This document shows, piece after piece, positions 45,720 to 53,862 of a stretch of 64,000 nt of DNA (position 1 is its first letter; every line of letters starts with the position of its first letter). The notes beneath the pieces are model-generated. The model was not told where the DNA came from. It searched no databases and saw nothing but the letters and a program-made list of their open reading frames with translations. The DNA is from Thermodesulfovibrionales bacterium (GTDB lineage Bacteria > Nitrospirota > Thermodesulfovibrionia > Thermodesulfovibrionales > Dissulfurispiraceae): positions 1 to 64,000 of the forward strand of contig JAOAGP010000053.1 in the NCBI GenBank assembly GCA_026415695.1, written 5' to 3'. The translations under genes were made by a program, and so were the position numbers.

Positions 45720-46982
45720 CTATCCTCCATACTTTCTAAATAGTAATGTGGTGTTTTGACCACCAAATCCAAAAGAATTTGACATGGCATTTCTGATAGT
45801 TATAGCAAGTGGCTTATTGGCTGTGTAATCAAGGTCACACTTTGTATCTGGTGATGAGAGGTTTAGGGTAGGGTGTATGATGTCATCCTTAACAGACATA
45901 GCAGTAAACACAGCCTCTGGTGCACCGCTTGCAGACAGAAGATGACCAATGAGTGATTTGCTTGAGTTTATCTTTAAATTATAAGCGTGTTCTTTAAAGA
46001 CCTCTTTGATTGCTATTGTCTCTGATATGTCATTAAGTTTTGTGCTTGTCCCGTGTGCGTTAATATAGTCAACCTCTTCTGGTCTTATACTTGCATCCTC
46101 AAGTGCCTTTGTCATTGAGATGATAGCACCCTTGCCATTAGGTTCTGGGGCGGTTATCTGATAGGCATCTATTGATGCCCCATAACCTGCAATCTCACAA
46201 TATATGTTTGCCCCTCTTTTTATGGCGTGCTTTTCTGATTCAAGCACCAAAAAACCTGCACCTTCACCCATCACAAGCCCAGACCTTCTGCTGTCAAAGG
46301 GCTTACATGCAGTGGTATCTTTTGAGGGTGATGCAGCACCAAGTAAGACAAAGAAGATTAGACCAACTGGGTTTATCATTGAATCAGAGCCACCTGCGAT
46401 AACAATATCGGTCTCTCCCCTTTGAATCGCCCTTAAGCCAATACCGATTGCCTGTGTTGCTGATGCACATGCTGATGTGACGGTTATATTTCTACCACAA
46501 ACCCCAAATCTCCTTGCGATAAGGGCTGGAGGTCTGTGAGAGTTGTTTCTCAATATTGATTCCTTGTGAATGAGACTGTAATTTTTAAAAAGCATCTCAT
46601 TGCTGAAGGACTTATCCTCCATGAAGTTAAAGATGTCTTCTAACCTATTGATGCCTAATCCTGCAGAAAAGGAGATTTGGGATTGTCTTAATTGGTCTTG
46701 ATTAAGTCCTGCATCATCAATCGCCTCTTTTGCTGCCCAAAGTGCAAACAATGTGCGCGACTCACCTTCTATGTTTGCCTCTTGAGGAAATGCTCTTTTA
46801 ATCTCCTCAACATCATCCTTTGATACTATCCCAGCCACACTTATAGGTGAATTGGGATAGATATCTTGTATTAACCTTATGCCGTTTTGCCCTTTAAGTG
46901 CAGCATCCCAGTTTGTCTTTAGTCCTAACCCCAAGGATGTTACAATACCAAGACCTGTGATTAGTGCCTTTTGTTTTATCAT
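45720..46982 (-). CDS. 3-oxoacyl-ACP synthase, catalytically complete (KS2)
   Basis: FabF-type ketosynthase of 420 residues with C172 in T-S-A-C-A-S-A, His in N-A-H-G-T-S-T and His in L-I-G-H-L-L-S-A-S-G. It probably provides one of the two condensing activities of the cluster and may pair with a non-catalytic neighbour, as ketosynthase and chain-length factor do in type II polyketide and aryl-polyene systems. That pairing is an inference. The gene is followed at three bases by DH1. Confidence 0.9.
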   Translation of the reverse strand: MIKQKALITGLGIVTSLGLGLKTNWDAALKGQNGIRLIQDIYPNSPISVAGIVSKDDVEEIKRAFPQEANIEGESRTLFALWAAKEAIDDAGLNQDQLRQSQISFSAGLGINRLEDIFNFMEDKSFSNEMLFKNYSLIHKESILRNNSHRPPALIARRFGVCGRNITVTSACASATQAIGIGLRAIQRGETDIVIAGGSDSMINPVGLIFFVLLGAASPSKDTTACKPFDSRRSGLVMGEGAGFLVLESEKHAIKRGANIYCEIAGYGASIDAYQITAPEPNGKGAIISMTKALEDASIRPEEVDYINAHGTSTKLNDISETIAIKEVFKEHAYNLKINSSKSLIGHLLSASGAPEAVFTAMSVKDDIIHPTLNLSSPDTKCDLDYTANKPLAITIRNAMSNSFGFGGQNTTLLFRKYGG

Positions 46983-47040
46983 CTAATAACGCCCTTTTAA
47001 AGCATCTTTGATAATCAGCCTTTTTAAGAAAGACTAATTG

Positions 47041-47487
47041 CTACTGTCTAACATCAATTCCACTATAGTAATGAAACCATCGTTTTAGCATATCGCTGTC
47101 AACATTGTGAAAATGGCTGTAGATTATCCTATTTATCCTTGCAATCTCATCTCCATCAACGGTCATCCATGCCCTGCCAAGTGAATCTCTCTTGTTTGTG
47201 TTTATTATCTCACCATGTATTGTAGCCTTTATGCCGGGTCTTAAATCAGGACATACCCTTACCCCATCAATAAGGGTCATGATTGATGAGAGGTTGAAGT
47301 TATGCGTGTAGATTATCAACCATCCTAAAAGTTGTGCCATTGCCTCAATGTATATTACCCCGGGAATGAGGGGCTTTTTTGTAAAATGACCCCTAAAGAA
47401 CTCCTCTGAAAGCGAGAATGTCTTTACACCTATGATGTCCTTTCCTTTATTGATAATATCAATCTTGTCGTAGTATAAAAACCTCAT
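47041..47487 (-). CDS. FabZ-like 3-hydroxyacyl-ACP dehydratase (DH2)
   Basis: A 148-residue hot-dog fold protein with G-H-F-T-K-K-P-L-I-P-G-V (His) and I-Y-I-E-A-M-A-Q (Glu). It is clearly different from DH1, so the two may differ in chain length or double-bond geometry, as in clusters that carry two dehydratases. It overlaps the start-side neighbour (KS3) by four bases. A 58-base gap separates it from KS2. Confidence 0.86.
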   Translation of the reverse strand: MRFLYYDKIDIINKGKDIIGVKTFSLSEEFFRGHFTKKPLIPGVIYIEAMAQLLGWLIIYTHNFNLSSIMTLIDGVRVCPDLRPGIKATIHGEIINTNKRDSLGRAWMTVDGDEIARINRIIYSHFHNVDSDMLKRWFHYYSGIDVRQ

Positions 47488-48623
47488 TTTCCTCTTCCAA
47501 TGATCAGCGATGTTACATTGCCCTCAACACTCATCGCATTTATGAGTATGTGTTTTATTGGTTTTGATGTGGCAACTATGTTTGTAGTTTGTCCTAAAAG
47601 TATCCTGATACCTAACGATACATCAAAAGCCCCTGCACACGAAAGCATGTCTCCGACAAAAGGTTTTGTGCATATTGTGGTTACTGATGAGTTGCCAAAA
47701 ACAGTTTTTATTGCCCTGTCTTCGTTATGCCCATCGTGTGTTTGTGTATCATCATGTGTAAAGATAAGGTTGATGTCATTTGGTTTAAGGTTGGCATCCT
47801 CAAGGGCAAGTCTCATAGATGTTGTAATAGCATCTGTTGTAGCACCACCATTTATCTCATCAAAACCAAAACTTGCTCCAAAACCATTTATAACACAGAG
47901 TGCTGATATCCCTCTTTCTTGGGCATTACAGATGTTTTCAAGACAGAATGCAACCACACCTTCTGAAAGTGCATAGGATGGGATATTGCTTGTATCACCA
48001 ACTCTACTTGCCTTTGTATTACAAAGCAGGTATCTTACAAGACACAGCGGTGAGATTATCTCACTTACAGCCCCTGCTATTGCTACCCTTGATCTCCCCT
48101 CAACAACAGACATCCAACCTTCGTAAATGGCATTTAAAGATGAGTCTGAATGTGGTGAGAAGACCCCATTATCTCCCTTTATACCTAATCTGATGGCACA
48201 CTGACACATGGCAATATTATTAAGCATTGTAAGTGGCCATAATGGATAAATCTCCCTAAACCCCTTTTTAAAAAAAAGTGTATAATCAAGATGCCCATCT
48301 TTTATTGATTTGTTTACAGCAGGCAATAAGTCAGAAACATCGTAATCAAACATGCCTAATGCTGTAAAGATACCGATGTCATGGGGTTCATAATGGTCAA
48401 GAAACGAATCTTTAAAGACAGCACCTGTTGCACTTAGCAACATTGCGGTGTGCTTACCAATAATTTTTGAGTCTCTTGATTTGGATTCTGAATGAACGAC
48501 ATCGCAGATGTGATGATTGTCAATATCAAAAAAGTCATTTAAGTCTTTGAACCTTACCCCTTTTGATTCAGGAGTTTTAGGGGCGATAACCTCCATTGAG
48601 GTTATTGCAATATCATGTATCAT
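47484..48623 (-). CDS. degenerate ketosynthase-fold protein lacking active-site residues (KS3)
   Basis: I chose the ATG at 48623 (GAGAGGG upstream, 11-base overlap with KS4) over the longer open frame. The 379-residue protein keeps the overall ketosynthase layout, but where Cys is expected there is S-P-H158-S-D-S. The first His is kept (I-F-T-H-D-D). The second is replaced by Asp (F-V-G-D-M-L-S-C-A-G). It cannot be a normal condensing enzyme. The open frame, tight coupling and preserved fold segments argue against a pseudogene. A chain-length-factor or scaffold role is likely. Confidence 0.72.
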   Translation of the reverse strand: MIHDIAITSMEVIAPKTPESKGVRFKDLNDFFDIDNHHICDVVHSESKSRDSKIIGKHTAMLLSATGAVFKDSFLDHYEPHDIGIFTALGMFDYDVSDLLPAVNKSIKDGHLDYTLFFKKGFREIYPLWPLTMLNNIAMCQCAIRLGIKGDNGVFSPHSDSSLNAIYEGWMSVVEGRSRVAIAGAVSEIISPLCLVRYLLCNTKASRVGDTSNIPSYALSEGVVAFCLENICNAQERGISALCVINGFGASFGFDEINGGATTDAITTSMRLALEDANLKPNDINLIFTHDDTQTHDGHNEDRAIKTVFGNSSVTTICTKPFVGDMLSCAGAFDVSLGIRILLGQTTNIVATSKPIKHILINAMSVEGNVTSLIIGRGK

Positions 48624-49911
48624 TATCCCTCTCTGCTCCGATACACAGGCATGCATTCTGTCCACCAAAACCAAAGGAGTTTGATAGGGCTATTTTATGT
48701 GACTTCTTGATAGCATTGTTTGGCACATAAAAAAGATCACACTTGGGGTCAGGAAATTCGTAATTAATGGTGGGTAGTATCGTTGAATCGTTTATGCCCA
48801 TCAGTGTAAGCACACACTCAATGGCTCCAGCTGCTGCGATGGCATGCCCAAGCATTGACTTGTTTGAACTTATGGGTATCTCTCTTGCCCTTTCCCCAAA
48901 TACCTCTTTTATTGCCAGAGTTTCTGTCATGTCGTTTTGAAGGGTGGATGTCCCATGTGCATTTATGTAATCTATATCGTCAATAGTAATGCCTGCGTCT
49001 TTTATAGCCTTTTTCATTGCTATTATTGCACCTAATCCTTTAGGATGCATATCAGTGATTCTGTAGGCATCAGCAGAGGCGCCATAACCCATCAATTCAC
49101 CATATATCTTTGTCCCTCTACTTAAGGCATGGTGATATTCTTCAAGTATTACTACGCCAGCCCCTTCTGACATAACAAAACCATTCCGTTTTCTGTCAAA
49201 TGGTCTTGATGCAGTTTGTGGTGAGGTATATCGTTCTGCAAGTGCCTTTAGAGAGATAAAACCTAAATAACCAAAAAAATCCGTCACAGATTCAGAACCA
49301 CCAGCAACAAACACATCTGCCCTGTCATCCAATATCGCCTTGTATGCCTCACCGATAGCTTGGGCACCAGCGGCACAGGCTGAAACACTTATCATGTTGT
49401 GCCCCCGTATATCAAATACATCGGCGCAGATGGTTGATGTAATGTCAGGTTTTCTTTTAAAGAAATTGAGATAGTTATATCCGCCTGACTTTTCCATTTG
49501 TGCTAAATCCCATTTGTCTCTTGTATTGTAAAATCTATGGAGGTGTAGCATATCCTTAATCTTGGGATTATCACCATGATTGCCAACACTTACACCTATC
49601 CTGTAACGGTCTTTTACAGAGTCAAGACCTGCCATGGTGTATGCCTCTTTTGTGGCATGTATGAGTAGTAAGGCACCTCTTGATAAGTATTTTAATGACT
49701 TGCCTACAATAGACTTATCAAGCCAGTCTTCTTTTACCTCTCCACCAATATTACAAGGCAGTGAGGAGGTGTCAAATGATTTTATATAGTCAATACCTGA
49801 CCTTCCAGCCTTGCAATTCGTGAAGGTTTCTTGGGCATTTGCACCAAGGCAGGTAATCATACCATACCCTGTTATTACAACCCTTTTTCTTGATTTATGA
49901 TGTGGGATCAT
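48613..49911 (-). CDS. 3-oxoacyl-ACP synthase, catalytically complete (KS4)
   Basis: The 432-residue protein has C179 in S-V-S-A-C-A-A-G, His in N-A-H-G-T-S-T and His in M-L-G-H-A-I-A-A-A-G. It directly follows the AcpXL-like carrier and overlaps KS3 by 11 bases. The KS4/KS3 pair, with one active and one degenerate partner encoded back to back, recalls the KS/CLF heterodimers of type II polyketide synthases. Confidence 0.9.
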   Translation of the reverse strand: MIPHHKSRKRVVITGYGMITCLGANAQETFTNCKAGRSGIDYIKSFDTSSLPCNIGGEVKEDWLDKSIVGKSLKYLSRGALLLIHATKEAYTMAGLDSVKDRYRIGVSVGNHGDNPKIKDMLHLHRFYNTRDKWDLAQMEKSGGYNYLNFFKRKPDITSTICADVFDIRGHNMISVSACAAGAQAIGEAYKAILDDRADVFVAGGSESVTDFFGYLGFISLKALAERYTSPQTASRPFDRKRNGFVMSEGAGVVILEEYHHALSRGTKIYGELMGYGASADAYRITDMHPKGLGAIIAMKKAIKDAGITIDDIDYINAHGTSTLQNDMTETLAIKEVFGERAREIPISSNKSMLGHAIAAAGAIECVLTLMGINDSTILPTINYEFPDPKCDLFYVPNNAIKKSHKIALSNSFGFGGQNACLCIGAERDNDT

Positions 49912-49957
49912 AGTGAGACTAAAGTAGAATGTTTATTTTGAGTTCTTTAGCAGAGGG

Positions 49958-50521
49958 CTAAAAAATCCTTCTTTCCTTTTGGATGTTTTCAATATAATTG
50001 ACTATCAAATCATCTCCATTTGTGTATTCTGCTGGTTCACCGCAGGATGAACATACCAACTGAAGATGCTCTGCAAACTTCCAATCTTTACCCCCACATG
50101 CAGTGCATTTCTCTGGTAGGGTTTGAAGTATATCCATCACACCCTTTGCAAGCGATTCTACGGTTATTAAGGATGTAACCTCATCAATGTAAATGCCTGA
50201 TTTTAGGTCTTTTGCCTTCTCACCAAGCCTTATTTTGAGCAATTCGATTGCCTTGTCCGTCAGTTTTCCAGTATCGTCAATAGCCACACCCTCTCCATAT
50301 AACTCCTCAACATGCTCAAGGATAAATCTCCTTGCCATCTTTATACCAAAGGTTTGCTCTAATCGGTAATTTATATCAAGAAAGTCAAGTGACTCAGCCC
50401 CTAAATCCTTGATCAAGGAACTGTCTGGTGTAATCCTTGAGATGTCAATGTTGAGTGTCTCTGCGATTGCCTTTTTTGTCTCTTCTAAAACCTGTTCATA
50501 GGTGATGAAATTGTTTGACAT
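49958..50521 (-). CDS. AcpXL-like acyl carrier protein fused to a zinc ribbon
   Basis: Residues 1-70 are a carrier domain. Ser44 in D-L-G-A-E-S-L-D-F-L-D-I is the phosphopantetheine site, and the following F-G-I-K segment resembles rhizobial AcpXL (special ACP for very-long-chain lipid A acyl groups). A helical linker follows (about 75-135), then a zinc ribbon with C139-X2-C142 and C157-X2-C160. Normal ACPs have 75-95 residues. At 187 this one is more than twice that length. The role of the ribbon is unknown. It may dock partner enzymes. The domain reading is direct from motifs. Confidence 0.83.
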   Translation of the reverse strand: MSNNFITYEQVLEETKKAIAETLNIDISRITPDSSLIKDLGAESLDFLDINYRLEQTFGIKMARRFILEHVEELYGEGVAIDDTGKLTDKAIELLKIRLGEKAKDLKSGIYIDEVTSLITVESLAKGVMDILQTLPEKCTACGGKDWKFAEHLQLVCSSCGEPAEYTNGDDLIVNYIENIQKERRIF

Positions 50522-50535
50522 TAAATGCCCTCCAT

Positions 50536-51303
50536 TTATCTAAAGTGTATAATCTGATTGCTCATTCCTCTATCTACAACTATCGTTTGCCCCCTAATAC
50601 CCCTGCTTGCAGGTAGGCAAAGGAATGCTACCACCTCTGCAATCTCCTGTTCGTCAACTATCATGTCTTCAGGTATCTTATCGATCCCTTCCCACATCTG
50701 TCTTAAGACCTTAAAGGAATCGGTTTTCACTATGCCACCGCATACTGCATTAACGGATATCTTGTCATTTGCAAGGCTACAAGATAGATCCCTGATTACC
50801 GTTTCCATCGCAGATTTCATCATCCCAAGTGGATAAGACGGATTATAAAACCTGCTTCCAAGACTTGATATGAAGACTATCTTACCTTGCGTTTCCTTAA
50901 GCAATGGTATTGCCTGTTGGATACAAAATATGTTTCCAAACAGATTGACATCAACGAGTTGTCTCAATTCCCTCTCAAAGAGTTTTTCAATGGGTTTAAA
51001 GGGTGCCCGAGCAGCATTTAAAATAAGAAAATCCAATCTGTTGAATGTATCTTTGACCTTTTCAAAGAGTGTCTTTACATCCTCTTTTGATGATATATCA
51101 GTCCTAACAACGAGGGATTTTAGACCCATGTTGTTGATGGTATCAGAAAGGGAAAATGCCTGTGTTTCAGACGAACCACCAGCCTTTGTGTAATTTATAA
51201 CGATGTTACATCCTAAATTAGCAAAGTGCTGTGCGATTGCCCTGCCAATACCCCTTGAACTTCCAGTTATCAGAGCAACTTTATCTTGCAATGGTAGATT
51301 CAT
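50536..51303 (-). CDS. SDR-family reductase, FabL/FabI-like (first gene of lipid cluster)
   Basis: The 255-residue Rossmann protein has T-G-S-S-R-G-I-G and R-G-Q-T-I-V-V-D near the end. From memory, the segment I-S-S-L-G-S-R-F-Y and the downstream V-C-G-G-I-V-K-T-D look closer to FabL-type enoyl-ACP reductases than to FabG. The Tyr-Lys spacing is odd: Y157 and K163 are five residues apart, not three as in FabG and not six as in FabI/FabL. It could reduce the enoyl or the 3-oxo intermediate. No other reductase is present in the cluster. Confidence 0.78.
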   Translation of the reverse strand: MNLPLQDKVALITGSSRGIGRAIAQHFANLGCNIVINYTKAGGSSETQAFSLSDTINNMGLKSLVVRTDISSKEDVKTLFEKVKDTFNRLDFLILNAARAPFKPIEKLFERELRQLVDVNLFGNIFCIQQAIPLLKETQGKIVFISSLGSRFYNPSYPLGMMKSAMETVIRDLSCSLANDKISVNAVCGGIVKTDSFKVLRQMWEGIDKIPEDMIVDEQEIAEVVAFLCLPASRGIRGQTIVVDRGMSNQIIHFR

Positions 51304-51359
51304 GATAAGGTTGTAATTTTACCATTAAGGCTGTGATTTTTTCTATAAAAGTATCAACC

Positions 51360-51390
51360 TTGACAGAGTGATTATGCTATTCTATGTAAT
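51360..51390 (+). promoter_or_regulatory. putative promoter of the restriction-modification pair
   Basis: Perfect TTGACA (51360-51365) followed by TGTAAT (51385-51390) at 19 bases or TATGTA at 17 bases. It lies in the 147-base divergent gap between the lipid cluster and the methyltransferase gene. Confidence 0.35.
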
Positions 51391-51450
51391 GGCAAGTTTG
51401 AACATTGTGGATTATTTGAGATGCAATCAAGTTAAAATAACATCTCGGAT

Positions 51451-52284
51451 ATGGAATCTTTAGAACTCAATAACATCTATCACATGGATTGCATTGAAGG
51501 TATGAAGAATATACCTGAAGACAGTATTGATATTGTCATCACAGACCCACCATTTGCGATAGACTTTAAGGCAAAAAGGAGTAATTACAACAGGACAGCA
51601 ACTCGGGTTATTGAAGGGTATAATGAGATACCAAAGGACAATTACCATGATTTTACGATTAAATGGATGACAGAGGTTTATCGTGTGCTTAGAGATTCTG
51701 GTAGTATGTATGTGTTTTCTGGTTGGAATAATCTCAAAGATATCTTAATTGCAATTGATGATTTGGGATTTATCACAGTCAATCATATCATTTGGAAATA
51801 CCAGTTTGGTGTTGTTACAAAAAGGAGGTTTATTACATCACATTATCATTGTCTTTATGTCTGTAAGGATGATGCAAAGAGAAGATTTTTCCCTTATGCC
51901 CGATTTCAAAAGGATGCGACAGATGGTAATGGTGGTAGCCTACATTACAAGGACAAAGAGGATGTCTGGGTGATTAAACGAGAGTATTGGACAGGACAGC
52001 AAAAAACCCCCACAAAGTTACCAGCAGAACTCATAAAGAAGATACTTTTGTATTCAACACAAGAGGGGGATGTTGTGTTAGACCCCTTTTTAGGCTCTGG
52101 ACAGGTTGCCGTAATTAGCAAGTTGATGAATAGAAGATATATAGGTTTTGAGATTGTAAAAGAGTATTATGAATTTGCTAAAAAAAGGCTGGAAGAAAAT
52201 TTGTATACGATAAAAGACAATCAACAAAGAATCACGAGTAATATACCACTTAATCTCTTTGAAAAGAAACAAGATGAATTTTAA
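51451..52284 (+). CDS. type II DNA methyltransferase, beta class
   Basis: The 277-residue protein has the catalytic D32-P-P-F35 near the N-terminus and the SAM-binding motif D211-P-F-L-G-S-G-Q near the C-terminus, the order of beta-class enzymes. DPPF favours N6-adenine methylation, but N4-cytosine cannot be excluded. It protects the host from the endonuclease that follows with an 11-base overlap. The start has no good Shine-Dalgarno. Confidence 0.88.
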   Translation: MESLELNNIYHMDCIEGMKNIPEDSIDIVITDPPFAIDFKAKRSNYNRTATRVIEGYNEIPKDNYHDFTIKWMTEVYRVLRDSGSMYVFSGWNNLKDILIAIDDLGFITVNHIIWKYQFGVVTKRRFITSHYHCLYVCKDDAKRRFFPYARFQKDATDGNGGSLHYKDKEDVWVIKREYWTGQQKTPTKLPAELIKKILLYSTQEGDVVLDPFLGSGQVAVISKLMNRRYIGFEIVKEYYEFAKKRLEENLYTIKDNQQRITSNIPLNLFEKKQDEF

Positions 52285-52924
52285 AGAAATATCAGAACAA
52301 ATTGCACAGAAATTGCAAACTATACATAAATTCTGGGACGGTAAAGAGTCAATTTTAGAAATGAAAGAAGCAGGATACCCCCATTGGAAGCAAATGGAAT
52401 GGATAGGATTTTATTTTCAGTTCATATGTGAGAAGAATTTGCGATGCTTTATGGATATACCCGGGCCAAAATATGGCAATGTTCAATTTGATGCTTTTAA
52501 ACATATTCCTTGGGATTTTAAAGCTCATGCTATGAATACGAGTAGTCATCAAATAATAGTAAATGATTCAGAAGCTACTGCTAATGGGATTAGACAGTAT
52601 AATGCGGTTGGATTAATATTAGCATTAGGTAAGGTTCAATATAACGATGAGGATAGAAAATTCCAAGCATGGCATGAATCCATAAAAGGTAAGATATCAG
52701 AATATACAATACATAGAATAAAAAGAGGTGCTTGGTCAAGGATAAGGAAGGTTTCTTTTGAGTTAAAACAAATTGCTTTTATAAAAATAAGAGATGAAAC
52801 ACTAATAAAGTGTGGGGCATTTCAACAGGATTTTAGAAATGCTAATGGTAGTCCTAGAAGATCAAAAGTTTTACTAGATCTTGAAAAGATAGACGAAGAA
52901 CTTGAATATTGCATTGAGTTTTAA
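52274..52924 (+). CDS. type II restriction endonuclease, PD-(D/E)XK fold
   Basis: I chose ATG 52274. An in-frame start at 52259 is possible. The 216-residue protein has F-D73-A-F followed by W-D81-F-K83, a plausible PD-(D/E)XK centre. Its overlap with the methyltransferase gene marks it as the cognate restriction enzyme. The recognition site cannot be read from the sequence. The pair looks more AT-rich than its neighbours, as expected for acquired defence genes. Confidence 0.78.
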   Translation: MNFKEISEQIAQKLQTIHKFWDGKESILEMKEAGYPHWKQMEWIGFYFQFICEKNLRCFMDIPGPKYGNVQFDAFKHIPWDFKAHAMNTSSHQIIVNDSEATANGIRQYNAVGLILALGKVQYNDEDRKFQAWHESIKGKISEYTIHRIKRGAWSRIRKVSFELKQIAFIKIRDETLIKCGAFQQDFRNANGSPRRSKVLLDLEKIDEELEYCIEF

Positions 52925-52938
52925 TAAAACTAATCAGC

Positions 52939-53862
52939 ATGCAAAAGAGATATCCATCATATCTTAATCTTACCCTTGATGAACTGAGCCAAAAGGTGCA
53001 GAAGGCGTTTGATATGATGACTGCCTGTAGCCTATGCCCTCGTCATTGTGGTGTAGATAGGACAAAAGGTCAAAGAGGGTATTGTAATACTGGTATATTG
53101 CCCTTTGTATCAAGTTGGGGGCCACACTATGGCGAAGAAAAACCATTGGTAGGCATGTATGGTTCAGGCACGATATTCTTTGGTAATTGTAATCTTGGTT
53201 GTATCTTCTGTCAAAACTACACCATTAGCCATTTAGGTGAAGGCACTGAGATGTCTTATCAGGAACTTGCAGACATCATGCTTGGCATTGAGGCAAGGGG
53301 ATGTCACAACATAAACCTCGTCACACCAACTCACCAAATGCCCATGATACTTAAGTCTTTACAGATTGCTATAAACAAAGGCATACACACTCCTATTGTC
53401 TATAACTGTGGTGGATACGAATCCCTTGAGGCAATAAGACTACTTGATGGCATTGTTGATATATACATGCCTGATATAAAGTTTGCTGACCCCTCTGTGT
53501 CAAAAAGGCTTGCAGATGCAGAGGACTATTTTGAGAGATGCAAAGAGGCTGTCAAAGAGATGCACAGACAGGTTGGAGACCTTGAGATTGTTGGAGGGGT
53601 TGCAAGAAGAGGATTACTTATTAGGCATCTTGTGTTACCAAATGGGCTGTCAGGCACAAAGGCTGTGATGGAGTTTATAGCAAAGGATATATCATCAAAT
53701 ACCTTTGTAAATGTAATGGATCAATACTATCCCTGTTACAAGGCACGAGAGGATGAACTGCTAAATAGAAGGATTACAATGCAGGAATACAAGTCTGCAC
53801 TAAAAATAACAAAAGAGGCAGGTATAAGAAGGGATGAATCTCAAATTCATTGGGGCTATTAA
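52939..53862 (+). CDS. PflA-like radical SAM protein (COG1313/PflX type)
   Basis: The radical SAM cluster motif is C84-N-L-G-C88-I-F-C91. An N-terminal cysteine set, C30-X2-C33-X3-C37 and C49, may hold a second cluster or zinc. The 307-residue protein matches the uncharacterised group related to pyruvate formate-lyase activating enzyme. No glycyl radical enzyme is in the window, so its target is unknown. Its end overlaps the beta-CASP nuclease gene by 29 bases. Confidence 0.88.
   Translation: MQKRYPSYLNLTLDELSQKVQKAFDMMTACSLCPRHCGVDRTKGQRGYCNTGILPFVSSWGPHYGEEKPLVGMYGSGTIFFGNCNLGCIFCQNYTISHLGEGTEMSYQELADIMLGIEARGCHNINLVTPTHQMPMILKSLQIAINKGIHTPIVYNCGGYESLEAIRLLDGIVDIYMPDIKFADPSVSKRLADAEDYFERCKEAVKEMHRQVGDLEIVGGVARRGLLIRHLVLPNGLSGTKAVMEFIAKDISSNTFVNVMDQYYPCYKAREDELLNRRITMQEYKSALKITKEAGIRRDESQIHWGY

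Noticed and set aside
46172-46425. Plus-strand open frames inside KS2
   Set aside because: They are antisense to a ketosynthase with full active site and show no family features or start signals.
47484-48674. KS3 as a pseudogene
   Set aside because: The frame is uninterrupted, has a good Shine-Dalgarno, is overlapped by both neighbours in coupled fashion and keeps the fold's conserved segments. Loss of catalytic residues is better explained by a partner-subunit role.
43106-51303. Calling the cluster a standard aryl-polyene cluster
   Set aside because: No ammonia lyase, aromatic CoA/ACP ligase, glycosyltransferase or exporter typical of that system is present, and two ketosynthase proteins lack active-site residues in unusual ways.
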